From JAGWAJ01 sp965215155 (lineage in GTDB: Bacteria; Acidobacteriota; Vicinamibacteria; Vicinamibacterales; UBA8438), in contig CBDCCY010000004.1 of NCBI GenBank assembly GCA_965215155.1, positions 248,001 to 312,000 of the forward strand: a stretch of DNA of 64,000 bases, given 5' to 3'. Position 1 is the first letter of the stretch; each line of letters begins with the position of its first letter. The notes below the pieces were generated by a model. It was not told where the DNA came from. It did not search any database and saw nothing but the letters and a program-made list of their open reading frames with translations. This document shows positions 8,480 through 17,485 of this stretch, one piece after another. The position numbers and the translations under genes were made by a program.

Positions 8480-10972
8480 ATGGCCACCATGATCTGGACG
8501 CAACACCGGACGGCGGCCCCGGCGATGCTCCTCCTGATGTTCAGCTTCGGGGTGGCGACCGCCGCCGCTGCGGCTCCTGCCGCTCCTGCCGCCGAGCCTC
8601 AGGCGACCGCCGCGACCGCCGCGACCGCCGCCGCCGCGGAGGCGCCCGATCCCGAGCTCCTGACGCGGTATTGCGTCCGGTGCCACAGCGACAGGCTCGA
8701 GACGGGCGGACTGACGCTCGAGCACGCCGACGTGGACCGGATTGCCGAGGACCCCGAGCTGTGGGAGAAGATCGCGTGGAAGATCCGCATCGGCGCGATG
8801 CCGAAGGTGCCGGCGCCGAGGCCTGAACGGCCGGTGCTCGACCGCTTTGCGTCCGCGGTGGAGCGCGCGCTCGATCGGGCCGCGGCCGCGGCGCCCGATC
8901 CCGGGCCGCCCACCTTCCATCGGCTCAATCGCCTGCAGTACGTCAACGCGGTGCGCGACCTGCTCGGGGTGGAAGTCGACGGGCCGAGCCTGCTGCCGCC
9001 GGACGCGTCCAGCTTCGGTTTCGACAACAGCCGCGGGCTGACCATCACGCCGTCGCTGCTCGACCGCTACCTCGCCGCCGCCGTCCGGATTGCCCGCGCC
9101 GCCGTCGGCGATCCGACCCTTCCGCCGACCACCGAGACGTATCGCATCGGGCAGACGGTCCGGCAGGGCGAGCGCATGAGCGAGGACCTGCCCTTCGGCA
9201 CCAACGGCGGCCTGGCCGTCCGCCATACCTTCCCGCTCGACGGCGAGTATGCCGTCCGCGTGCTGCTGCCGGGCATGGGCTCGGGCTACTTCAACTCCCG
9301 GCCGCAGAGCGAGCTCCTCGTCACCGTGGACGGCGCCACCGTCAAGCACTGGTCGCTCGAGCCGCGGCGGGGCCTGAATCCTGCCATTGCCGCGGCGTCC
9401 CCCGAGGAAGCGCCCGCCCGCGAGCCGGGCGAGGATCTCGTGGTCCGTTTCGCGGCGAAGGCCGGCACCCGCCCGGTGGGCGTGACCCTCCTGAACATTC
9501 GGCCCGCGTACGCCGAGGGTCTGCAGGGCGGGGTGGTGGGAGATCCGGGGCCGGTGCGGCGCGGCGCGTCGGGCCGCATCGAGTCGATCACGGTCTCGGG
9601 CCCCTTCAATGCCACCACGCCCGAGGACGCCGAGAGCCGGCGGCGCATCTTCACGTGCCGGCCGACCGCCACCACCGACGAGCGGGCCTGCGCACGGCAG
9701 ATCCTCACGCGGCTGGCCCGGCGCGGGTTCCGGCGTCCCGCCGCCGCCGCAGACGTCGAGGCGCTGATGCCCTTCTACGAGGAGGGGCGGCGCGCCGGGG
9801 GATTCGACGCGGGCATCCAGGCCGCCCTGGAGCGCCTGCTGATCTCGCCGCAGTTCCTGTTCCGCATCGAGCGCGGTCCCGACGGAGCGGAGCCGAACAC
9901 GATCTTTCGCGTGAGCGACGTCGAGCTCGCGTCCCGATTGTCGTTCTTCCTCTGGAACAGCCCCCCCGACGAGGAGTTGCTCGCCGTCGCCGAGCGCGGC
10001 CGGCTCGGGGAGCCGGCCGGCCTGGCGGCCCAGACGCGCCGGATGCTCGCCGACCGCCGCGCCGCGCTGATGGCGTCCGGCTTCGCCGGCCAGTGGCTGG
10101 GGACACGCCTGGTCCGCGAGCTGCAGCCCGACCCGACGCTGTTCCCCCTCGACGCCAACCTGCAGGAGGCCCTGGCGCGCGAGACCGAGCTGTTCTTCGA
10201 GAGCCAGTTGCGCGACGACCGGAGCGTGCTCGATCTGCTCGGGGCCGACTACACGTATTTGAACGAGCGCCTTGCCGCCCACTACGACATCCCGAACGTC
10301 TACGGCAGCCACATGCGGCGCGTGACGCTGACCGACGAGCGGCGGTTCGGGATCCTGGGGATGGGCGGCGTCCTGATGGTGACCTCCCATGCCAACCGGA
10401 CGTCGCCCGTGGTGCGCGGCAAGTGGATCATGGACAACCTCGTGGCCAATCCCCCGCCTGCGCCGCCCCCGGACATACCGCCGCTCCCCGAGAACGACGC
10501 GGAGCTGCCGACCACGGTGCGGGAGCGTCTCGAGCAGCACCGGCGCAGTCCGGTGTGCGCCTCGTGCCACACCCTGATGGACCCCTTCGGGTTTGCCCTC
10601 GAGAACTTCGACGTCACCGGCCGGTGGCGGGAAGTCGACAACGGCCAGCCGGTGGATGCGTCGGGAGAGGCGCTCGACGGGTCGCAGATGGACGGCGTGG
10701 TGGGACTGCGCCAGGCGCTGATGGCCAACCGCACGCAGTTTGCCACGGTCTTCACCGAGCGGCTGCTCACCTATGCGCTCGGGCGCGGCGTGGAGGCCCG
10801 CGATCGGCCCGCCGTCCGGGCGATCGTCCGCGAGGCCGCCCCAGACTTTCGCTGGACGGACATCATTCTCGGCATCGTCGAGAGCCCGTCGTTCCGGATG
10901 AATCGCACCCCCAGCCTCGAGCAAAGCCCTGAGCAAAGCCCCGGGGCCGTGTCCACGGTGGCGAGTCGCTAA
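8480..10972 (+). CDS. DUF1592-family secreted di-heme cytochrome-like protein (second copy)
   Basis: 830 residues from the ATG at 8480; a GTG at 8474 overlaps the previous stop and is a less likely start. A signal peptide is followed by an Ala/Thr-rich linker, then heme motif CVRCH at 65-69. The DUF1587/1592/1588/1585 order matches the protein at 3007-5493. Shared landmarks include 'FHRLNRLQYVNAVRDLLG', 'SRLSFFLWNSPPDEELL', 'HYDIPNVYGSHMRRV' and a second heme motif CASCH near 693. The two copies are clear paralogues but diverged. It is followed 21 bases later by a DUF1552 gene, the usual partner. Confidence 0.87.
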   Translation: MATMIWTQHRTAAPAMLLLMFSFGVATAAAAAPAAPAAEPQATAATAATAAAAEAPDPELLTRYCVRCHSDRLETGGLTLEHADVDRIAEDPELWEKIAWKIRIGAMPKVPAPRPERPVLDRFASAVERALDRAAAAAPDPGPPTFHRLNRLQYVNAVRDLLGVEVDGPSLLPPDASSFGFDNSRGLTITPSLLDRYLAAAVRIARAAVGDPTLPPTTETYRIGQTVRQGERMSEDLPFGTNGGLAVRHTFPLDGEYAVRVLLPGMGSGYFNSRPQSELLVTVDGATVKHWSLEPRRGLNPAIAAASPEEAPAREPGEDLVVRFAAKAGTRPVGVTLLNIRPAYAEGLQGGVVGDPGPVRRGASGRIESITVSGPFNATTPEDAESRRRIFTCRPTATTDERACARQILTRLARRGFRRPAAAADVEALMPFYEEGRRAGGFDAGIQAALERLLISPQFLFRIERGPDGAEPNTIFRVSDVELASRLSFFLWNSPPDEELLAVAERGRLGEPAGLAAQTRRMLADRRAALMASGFAGQWLGTRLVRELQPDPTLFPLDANLQEALARETELFFESQLRDDRSVLDLLGADYTYLNERLAAHYDIPNVYGSHMRRVTLTDERRFGILGMGGVLMVTSHANRTSPVVRGKWIMDNLVANPPPAPPPDIPPLPENDAELPTTVRERLEQHRRSPVCASCHTLMDPFGFALENFDVTGRWREVDNGQPVDASGEALDGSQMDGVVGLRQALMANRTQFATVFTERLLTYALGRGVEARDRPAVRAIVREAAPDFRWTDIILGIVESPSFRMNRTPSLEQSPEQSPGAVSTVASR

Positions 10973-10993
10973 GGCAGTCAAGGAGAGCCCGCA

Positions 10994-12346
10994 ATGTTCA
11001 TCACCAAGACGCACCTCCCTCGGCGGACCGTGCTGCGGGGCATGGGGACCGCCCTGGCCCTGCCGCTCCTGGATGCGATGGTCCCCGCCCTGTCCGCGCT
11101 CAGCCGCACCGCGGCGGCGCCGGTGCGCCGGGCGGCGTGGTTCTACGTGCCCAACGGGATGTCCATGCGCCACTGGGTCCCCGAGAAGGAGGGTGCGCTG
11201 CCGGGCGAGCTGCCGATGATCCTGCAGAGCCTGACGCCCTATCGCGACGACCTCGTCGTGCTGAGCAACCTGGCGCACATGACCGCCTATCCGCGCGAGG
11301 GGGATCCGGCCTGCGACCACGCGCGGTCCGGGGCGACCTATCTCACGGGCGTGCATGCCGATCCCGACCTGGTCAACCCGGTCACGGACGTCTCCGTGGA
11401 TCAGCGCGTGGCGGTCGAGACGGGGCGCGAGACGCAGTTGGCCTCGCTTGAGCTGGGGGTCTCCGTGCGGGCCAGTTGCGTAACGGGTTCGGTCGGCTAC
11501 CCCTGCGCCTATCGCACGACGATCTCGTATCGCACCCCGACGATGGCGCTGCCGGTGGAGATCGATCCGCGCGCGGTGTTCGAGCGCCTGTTCGGGGTGG
11601 CCGACAGCACCGACCGCAAGTCGCGCCTGGCGCGCATCTCGCGCAACGCGAGCCTGCTCGATTCGGTCACCGAGGAGATCGCGCACCTGAACGGCAAGCT
11701 GGCCTCGACCGACCGCTCGAAGCTGTCGGGCTATCTCGAGTCGGTGCGGGAGGTCGAGCGGCGGATCCAGATGGCCGAGGCGCAGAGCGATCGCGAGCTA
11801 CCGGCGGTCGACCGGCCGGCCGGCGTTCCCGACACCTTCGCCGGGCACGCGGAGCTCATGGGCGACCTGCTGGTCCTGGCCTACCAGACCGACCTGACGC
11901 GCGTGGCCACGTTCATGCTCGCCGAGGAAGTGAGCACCCGCGCCTATCCCGAGGCGGGGGTGCCGGACTCGCACCACGCGCTGTCGCACCACCAGAACGT
12001 GCTGAGCAACATCGACCGGCTGGGGAAGCTGAACGAGTTCCACATGCAGCAGTTCGCGCACGTGGTCGGCAAGCTGAAGTCGATACCGGAAGCCGACGGC
12101 ACGCTGCTCGACCGGACGATGCTCGTCTACGGCACCGGCATCAGCGACAGCAACGCGCACCTGCACGACGATCTGCCCATCGCGCTCGTGGGCGGCCGCG
12201 CGGCCGGCTTCAAGGGCGGGCGGCACATCCGCTACCCGAAGGAGACGCCGTTGACCAACCTGTGGTTGACCGTCCTGGACAAGATGGGCGTGCACGTCGA
12301 CAAGCTCGGCGACAGCACGGGGAGCATCAAGCTCGCCACCGTGTAG
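10994..12346 (+). CDS. DUF1552-family secreted protein
   Basis: 450 residues from ATG 10994, with AGGAGA at 10981-10986. The N-terminus has a Tat-like signal: 'LPRRTVLRGMGTALALPLLD'. The body shows the DUF1552 pattern: 'RRAAWFYVPNGMSMRHW', 'SGATYLTGVHADPDLVNPV', 'PDSHHALSHHQN' and 'GDSTGSIKLATV' at the end. The family resembles alkaline-phosphatase-fold DUF1501 proteins, but its activity is not established. It is invariably found near DUF1592 heme proteins, as here. It is followed after 85 bases by the toroid-heme gene. Confidence 0.87.
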   Translation: MFITKTHLPRRTVLRGMGTALALPLLDAMVPALSALSRTAAAPVRRAAWFYVPNGMSMRHWVPEKEGALPGELPMILQSLTPYRDDLVVLSNLAHMTAYPREGDPACDHARSGATYLTGVHADPDLVNPVTDVSVDQRVAVETGRETQLASLELGVSVRASCVTGSVGYPCAYRTTISYRTPTMALPVEIDPRAVFERLFGVADSTDRKSRLARISRNASLLDSVTEEIAHLNGKLASTDRSKLSGYLESVREVERRIQMAEAQSDRELPAVDRPAGVPDTFAGHAELMGDLLVLAYQTDLTRVATFMLAEEVSTRAYPEAGVPDSHHALSHHQNVLSNIDRLGKLNEFHMQQFAHVVGKLKSIPEADGTLLDRTMLVYGTGISDSNAHLHDDLPIALVGGRAAGFKGGRHIRYPKETPLTNLWLTVLDKMGVHVDKLGDSTGSIKLATV

Positions 12347-12431
12347 TGACGGTCTGCCTGCTTTCGCGACAAGGATCGCCAGACGAGTAGGAAGACGACG
12401 AGTGGGAAGGCGAGTCAGGAAGAAGACGAGC

Positions 12432-13535
12432 ATGAAGACGATGAACGGGAAGAGGTTGGGCGTGCTGGCCTGGTTCCTGGCGGCGTGTCTCCTGGCCGGC
12501 ACCGGCGAGCTGACGGCGCAGTCGGAGAGCACCGGGGCGTGGGACGAGGAGGCGTGGGACGAGGAGGCGGCCGCGGCGTACCTGGACCAGCGGCAGAGCT
12601 GGTGGGCCGAATGGCCGGTCGCGGCCAGGGACAACGGCACCTACTGCATCTCGTGCCATACGGTAGTGCCCTACGCGCTGGCGCGACCTCACCTGCGAGA
12701 GGGGTCCGACAGCAAGCCGACTGGGACCGAGCGGGGACTGCTCGCGAACGTCGAGCAGCGCGTCCGGGAGTGGAAGGACCTCGCCCCGGAGGGCGAGCAG
12801 GCCCGCGGGACCGAAGCGATCCTCAACGCCCTGGTGCTTGCGAGCTCCGACGCGCGAACAGGGAAGCTCGGCCACGACACCAGGAAGGCCTTCGACCACC
12901 TCTGGGCGACGCAGGAACGGACTGGGGACCTGGACGGGGCGTGGTCATGGTTCGTGGTCGACTTGCAGCCGTGGGAGTCGGACGACGCCCCCTACTACGG
13001 AGCCTCGCTGGCCGCGCTCGCCGTGGGCACGGCGCCGGAAGGCTACGCGTCGACGGACGAAGCCCGGAAGGGACTCGAAGGGCTCCGAAGCTACCTGGAC
13101 CGGCTCTACGATCAGCAACCGCTGTTCAACCGCCTGACGCTGCTGTGGGCGTCGACGGCGCTCCCGGGCGTGCTCGACGCGGAACGCAAGGCCGCGGTCA
13201 TTAGCGAGGTGCTCGCGGTGCAGGAGGACGACGGCGGATGGAGTCTCGCTTCGCTGGGTGAGTGGGAGCGCACCGACGGCACGACGCTCCCGACGGGCAG
13301 CGACGGGTACGCGACCGGTCTCGTCGCGTTCACGCTCGGACAGGCGGGGCTTTCGAGCGAGCACGCTCAGCTTCGCCGGGGACTGTCGTGGCTCCGTCGC
13401 CACCAGGACCGGGCCGAAGGCTCGTGGCCGGGCGAGTCGCTCAACAAGGAGCGCGATCCGGCGTCCGACGTCGGTCGCTTCATGCGCGATGCGGCCACCG
13501 CCTACGCCGTGCTGGCCCTGACCGCGTCGGACTGA
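12432..13535 (+). CDS. Secreted alpha-toroid (prenyltransferase/squalene-cyclase-like) protein with a heme-c motif
   Basis: 367 residues from ATG 12432 (AGGAAG about nine bases upstream; a GTG at 12402 is in frame). A signal peptide ends near 'GTGELTAQ'. A heme-binding CISCH follows at 72-76. The rest has repeated QxxDGGW-type helices: 'EDDGGWSLASLGEW', 'ATGLVAFTLGQAGL' and 'GLSWLRRHQDRAEGSWPG'. These resemble the toroid of squalene-hopene cyclases, but the cyclase acid motif DxDD is not visible. The function is unknown. The pairing of toroid and heme, and the position after DUF1552, suggest a role in the same secreted redox system. Acidic codons near residue 38 are duplicated ('AWDEEAWDEE'). 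Confidence 0.75.
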   Translation: MKTMNGKRLGVLAWFLAACLLAGTGELTAQSESTGAWDEEAWDEEAAAAYLDQRQSWWAEWPVAARDNGTYCISCHTVVPYALARPHLREGSDSKPTGTERGLLANVEQRVREWKDLAPEGEQARGTEAILNALVLASSDARTGKLGHDTRKAFDHLWATQERTGDLDGAWSWFVVDLQPWESDDAPYYGASLAALAVGTAPEGYASTDEARKGLEGLRSYLDRLYDQQPLFNRLTLLWASTALPGVLDAERKAAVISEVLAVQEDDGGWSLASLGEWERTDGTTLPTGSDGYATGLVAFTLGQAGLSSEHAQLRRGLSWLRRHQDRAEGSWPGESLNKERDPASDVGRFMRDAATAYAVLALTASD

Positions 13536-13543
13536 CGCCAGGA

Positions 13544-13617
13544 GTCTGCGCCGCAGAACGCGCGATTCGGCTTGTTGCTGCGCGCGCAGACTCTCAACGC
13601 GCCCGTCAGGGCGCGCT
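13544..13617 (+). repeat. Dispersed 3'-intergenic repeat, copy A
   Basis: A 74-base unit bounded by a 15-base block (13544-13558) and an 18-base block (13600-13617). Both blocks recur exactly, in inverted orientation, at 31773-31848. Each block can fold on itself (TCTGC/GCAGA and GCGCCC/GGGCGC). The unit begins 8 bases after the stop codon at 13535. Confidence 0.7.
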
Positions 13618-13666
13618 CACGGCCGGAACGACTCGCTCGCCGGCTACCGGACCGTGACTTGACGAC

Positions 13667-13712
13667 GGCAAGCCGCCCCGGCGCCACCCCGCGGCGCCGC
13701 GGGCGGCTTGCC
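13667..13712. terminator. Bidirectional hairpin terminator between convergent genes
   Basis: A perfect 12-base inverted repeat (13667-13678 with 13701-13712) has an inner GGCGCC pair in its loop. It lies between the toroid gene ending at 13535 and the minus-strand gene ending at 13715. There is no long T run, as is common at this GC content. Confidence 0.6.
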
Positions 13713-13714
13713 CG

Positions 13715-14839
13715 CTACCGGGTCGGGTTCGCGACCCCTTCGGGCTCCTCGCCCCGGAACTCCGCCTCGAGCAGCCGCGCCCCCCGCATGATGCCCTCGA
13801 ACGAGTAGTTCGCCTCGTGACAGGCGTACTCGAACACCTGGTTGTCGCTCCGCGACCACGCGTACTCGCCCGTGAACGGCGCCGTCCAGACCGTCGGGTC
13901 GTCGACCGTGAAGCGGTAGACGAGCTTGTCGGCGCTCTCCATCCTGAAGCGCTCGATCACCGTCATGTTTCGCGAGCCCCGCGCGAAGGAAGGGCGATCC
14001 CGGAAGTTGGTGGTCTCCACGACCAGGGTGTCACCCTCCCAGTGCCCGATCGAATCCCCCAGCCACTTCCGGATCTCCGGCGGATCGTGTTCGGCGTTCA
14101 TCCGGACGATCCTCGCATCGTGGTTCATCTCGGTCAGGATCATGACGTAGTCTTCGGCCTGCACGATCCGCTTCTGATTGTTGTAGAGGACCGGCAGCAT
14201 CGGCGGGCCGGCCGTGGAGCCGAATCCGAGCAGACAGCGCTCCGCGAACGGCCGCTGCTCCATATCGTCGAACGGGCCCGGCGCATCCAGACCGGCCTCG
14301 AGCCAGTACGCCGTACCGTCGTTCTGACGTGGAGGGCCCCCGCCACCCCTCCGGGCGGCGGCGTCAGCGGCGATCCGCTCCTCGGTCCGCGGCGGATACC
14401 TGCCGTTCGGGGGATCGATGAGGATGGAGGTGCGCCACTGCCCGTCGATCTGGAACGCCCCGGAGCCGGGGTCGATCCAGAAGGTGTTGTAGCCCCCGAC
14501 GTTCCCCGAGGCACCGGTCGACCCGTCCCCTCCTACCGGAGGTGCGCCGCGATTCGGGTCGCTGCGCTCGGTATTCACCGAGGGGACGATGTTGTTGCGG
14601 CGATCGAGCGCGGCCGTCGCCCGTTCCCCGAACGCCGCCGCCTCCTCATCGGTCAGCGACATCGTCTCACCCAGCTCGGTCGGACGCTGCATCGGCGTCA
14701 GCGTCCTGGCGTCGTAGGTGCCGGACAGGTCCGGACGACCGCTCGGCGTCCGCGAAATGTCGTCGGTCTGTGCCGCCACGATCGGCGCCAGGCACAGGAC
14801 CGCAAGCCCCCCCACACCGATCGCTATTCGACTGCGCAT
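13715..14839 (-). CDS. Secreted protein of unknown function, common in Acidobacteriota
   Basis: 374 residues from ATG 14839, with a signal peptide ending near 'APIVAAQTDD'. An 'SRTPSGRPDLSGTYD' segment follows. The C-terminal part contains 'IRKWLGDSIGHWEGDTLVVE' and 'VDDPTVWTAPFTGEYAW'. I know this sequence type as a multi-copy secreted family in acidobacterial genomes with no assigned activity. The gene reads against its neighbours. Its start region faces the DUF1552 gene at 14940, with a 100-base divergent gap. Confidence 0.7.
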   Translation of the reverse strand: MRSRIAIGVGGLAVLCLAPIVAAQTDDISRTPSGRPDLSGTYDARTLTPMQRPTELGETMSLTDEEAAAFGERATAALDRRNNIVPSVNTERSDPNRGAPPVGGDGSTGASGNVGGYNTFWIDPGSGAFQIDGQWRTSILIDPPNGRYPPRTEERIAADAAARRGGGGPPRQNDGTAYWLEAGLDAPGPFDDMEQRPFAERCLLGFGSTAGPPMLPVLYNNQKRIVQAEDYVMILTEMNHDARIVRMNAEHDPPEIRKWLGDSIGHWEGDTLVVETTNFRDRPSFARGSRNMTVIERFRMESADKLVYRFTVDDPTVWTAPFTGEYAWSRSDNQVFEYACHEANYSFEGIMRGARLLEAEFRGEEPEGVANPTR

Positions 14840-15935
14840 GTGACCCCTCCTCAAGAGCGTGACCGTCGACATTCTAGCCGCTCGCTTTGGTAGGATTGCG
14901 ACTGAATCCCCCACCTGGGCTGGCCGAGAGGAGCGAGCCATGATCGTCACCGGGAAGTCGCTGCCGCGTCGCACGTTCCTGCGCGGCGCGGGGGCCGCAC
15001 TCGCGTTGCCCTTCCTCGACGCGATGGTGCCCGCCCTGTCGGCGGCGGCGCGGGCGGCCGCCCCTGCGCGCCGGCTCGGGTTCGTCTACGTGCCGAACGG
15101 CGTCAACTGGACGCGGTGGACGCCCGAGCAGGCGGGCGCGGGGTTCGAGCTCTCCCCGTCGCTGCTGCCGCTCGCGCCGTTCCGCGACAAGTTGGTGGTC
15201 GTGTCCGAGCTGCGCTCGCGGCCGGCCGAGGCCCTCGGCGACGGGAGCGGCGATCACGCGCGCTCTTCCGGGGCGTGGCTGACCGGCGTGCATCCGAAGA
15301 AGACGGAGGGCGGCGACTATCGCGCCGGCAAGACGGTCGACCAGTTCGCGGCGGACGCGCTGGGCGCCGACACGCAGTTCCCGTCGCTGCAGCTCGCCAT
15401 CGACGACGTCGGCATGCTCGGGGGCTGCGAGCCGGGCTACGCCTGCGCCTACCAGAACACGCTGTCGTGGCGCACGCCGACGACGCCGATGCCGATGCTG
15501 ACCAACCCGCGGGTGGTCTTCGAGCGCCTGCTCGGCGGCGACGCGCGGACGCCGGAGGAGCGCCGCGCCCTCGCGGAGGCACAGGCCAGCATCCTCGACT
15601 CTCTGCTGCAGGAGACGCAGCGGCTCCGGCGGCGGCTGGGCGGGGCGGACCGCCTGCGGTTGGACGGCTACCTGGACGGCATCCGCGAGCTCGAAGAGCG
15701 CATCGCGAAGCTCGAGCGGCAGGGCGACCTGGCGCTCTCGCCAGCGGATCTCCCGGCCGGGATCCCGGACTCGTTCGACGAGCACGTGAAGCTGATGTTC
15801 GACCTGCAGGTCCTCGCCTACCAGGCCGACCTGAGCCGCGTGACCACGTTACCTGATGTCGCGCGAGGCGACGCAGCGGACCTACGGCGCCCTCGGCATC
15901 GCGGACCCGCACCACGGGCTGTCGCACCACGCCTA

Positions 15936-17091
15936 GTGTCCAACGCCTGAAGTTCTTGACCAGTAGAATCGGCTCGTGGTACGGTCGGCCCGGAAGCGAG
16001 GAGGGCCGTGCCGAACCATTACACACGAGAGGTCCCGGAGGTCTCGGACGCACAGCGCGAGGAACTGGAGGGTTGGCTGCGCCGGCGCAATACCGCGCAG
16101 GCTCTGGCCCTGAGGGCACGCATCGTGCTGCAGAGCGCCGCGGGACGGAGCGACCAGGTCGTGGCGCAGGCTCTGGGCACGACGCGGGCCACGGTCGGCA
16201 AGTGGCGGCGGCGGTTCCTGCGCAACGGCTGCGACGGCTTGCTGGACGAACCACGGCCGGGCGCGCCGCGCCGGGTGTCGGACGAGGACGTCGAACGGGT
16301 CGTGGTCCGGACGCTGGAGACGACCCCACGGGGGGCGACGCATTGGAGCCGGGAGTCGATGGCCCGAGCCTGCGGGCTGAGCGCTTCGACCGTCGGCCGC
16401 GTGTGGCGCGCGTTCGCGCTCAAGCCCCATCGCAGCGAGACCTTCAAGCTGTCGCGAGACCCGTTGTTCATCGAGAAAGTGCGCGATATCGTGGGGCTGT
16501 ACCTGCATCCGCCGGAGCGAGCGGTGGTGCTGTGTGTGGATGAGAAGTCGCAGATCCAGGCGTTGAACCGTACCCAGCCGGTGTTGCCGATGCGTCCGGG
16601 AGCACCGGAGCAGCGGACACACGACTATCGACGGCACGGCACGACCTCGTTGTTCGCGGCCCTGAACACCGCCACCGGCGAGGTGATCGGCAGGTGCTTT
16701 CGGAAGCACCGCTCGGTGGAGTTCAAGCGCTTCCTCGCCGTGATCGACAAGGCGGTGCCGCCCGACCTCGACATCCACCTGGTGCTGGACAACTACGGCA
16801 CGCACAAGACGGCGATGATCCACGACTGGCTGGCACGGCGTCCTCGGTATCACCTGCACTTCACGCCCACGAGCGCATCGTGGCTCAACCAGGTAGAGCG
16901 TTGGTTCGCCGAGATCACCCGGCAGCAGATCCGGCGTGGAACCCATCGCAGCACCCAAGCACTCGAGGCGGCGATCAAGGAGTACCTGGCGGTCTACAAC
17001 GAAGACCCCAAGCCCTTCGTCTGGACGAAGACCGCCGAGCAGATCGGAATCCCTGAAGCGTTACTGCTCACGTATTTCTGACGGTGCACAC
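15936..17091 (+). mobile_element. IS630-family element, copy 1 (inside a DUF1552 gene)
   Basis: 1156 bases with imperfect terminal inverted repeats of about 28 bases (left end begins GTGTCCAACGCC, right end read inward GTGTGCACCGTC; 20 of 28 match). It is flanked by duplicated TA (15934-15935 and 17092-17093), the hallmark of IS630/Tc1-type insertion. It carries one base difference from the other copies in its left leader (GTGGTACGG instead of GTGATACGG). Confidence 0.95.
16008..17081 (+). CDS. IS630-family transposase (copy 1)
   Basis: 357 residues from GTG 16008 with a strong GAGGAGGG upstream. The N-terminal helix-turn-helix part (about 1-130) contains 'VVAQALGTTRATVGKWRRRF'. The DDE domain shows D in 'VLCVDEKSQIQA', D in 'IHLVLDNYGTHK' and E in 'SWLNQVERWFAEIT'. 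It cuts and joins the element ends into TA sites. It is intact and identical in protein sequence to copies 3, 4 and 5. Confidence 0.95.
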   Translation: MPNHYTREVPEVSDAQREELEGWLRRRNTAQALALRARIVLQSAAGRSDQVVAQALGTTRATVGKWRRRFLRNGCDGLLDEPRPGAPRRVSDEDVERVVVRTLETTPRGATHWSRESMARACGLSASTVGRVWRAFALKPHRSETFKLSRDPLFIEKVRDIVGLYLHPPERAVVLCVDEKSQIQALNRTQPVLPMRPGAPEQRTHDYRRHGTTSLFAALNTATGEVIGRCFRKHRSVEFKRFLAVIDKAVPPDLDIHLVLDNYGTHKTAMIHDWLARRPRYHLHFTPTSASWLNQVERWFAEITRQQIRRGTHRSTQALEAAIKEYLAVYNEDPKPFVWTKTAEQIGIPEALLLTYF

Positions 17092-17485
17092 TACGATCCG
17101 GTGAAGCTCGCCAAGCTGGCGCGGATCGACACCTACCACGTGTCCCTGTTCGGCTACTACCTGGAGAAGCTGAGCGCCGTCGAGGATGGCGACGGGTCGC
17201 TGCTGGACCACATGCTGATCCTGTACGGCTCGTGCATGTGCGACGGCCAGATCCACAGCCACTCCAAGCTGCCGACGCTGGTGGCGGGGGGCGGCGGGGG
17301 ACGCGTGCGCGGCGGACGCCACATCGTCTGCGCGGAGGACACCCCGCTGACCAACCTGCAGCTCAGCCTGCTGGAGAAGGTCGACGTCGAGCTCGACCGC
17401 TTCGGCGACAGCACCGGCCGGGTGGCGGACCTGTAGCCGTCGCCGGGGAAGGCGCCCCGAGACCGCGATCGACCGTCCTGGAGCG

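Larger units (their letters stand above)
14940..17436 (+). pseudogene. DUF1552-family gene broken by an IS630 insertion and a frameshift
   Basis: It starts at ATG 14940 (GAGGAG upstream) with Tat-like 'LPRRTFLRGAGAALALPFLD' and is a paralogue of the gene at 10994. Two lesions are visible. One extra base near 15851 shifts the frame after 'DLSRVTT'; the expected continuation 'MSREATQRTYGALGIADPHH' lies in the next frame. The IS element (15936-17091) then sits in the His-His-Ala-Tyr codons. Coding resumes at 17092 with 'YDPVKLAKLARIDTYHVSLF' and ends at 17436 with 'GDSTGRVADL'. Removing the IS and one TA restores the reading frame exactly across the insertion site. The protein should not be made in full. 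Confidence 0.88.

Noticed and set aside
8147..11686. Minus-strand open frame of about 1180 codons
   Set aside because: It is antisense to the second DUF1592 gene and the DUF1552 gene, both with clear family motifs and start sites.
15933..16958. A 341-residue open frame antisense to each IS630 transposase
   Set aside because: It repeats with every IS copy because the sequence repeats. It has Arg/His/Pro-rich low-complexity composition typical of antisense frames in GC-rich genes and no ribosome binding site.
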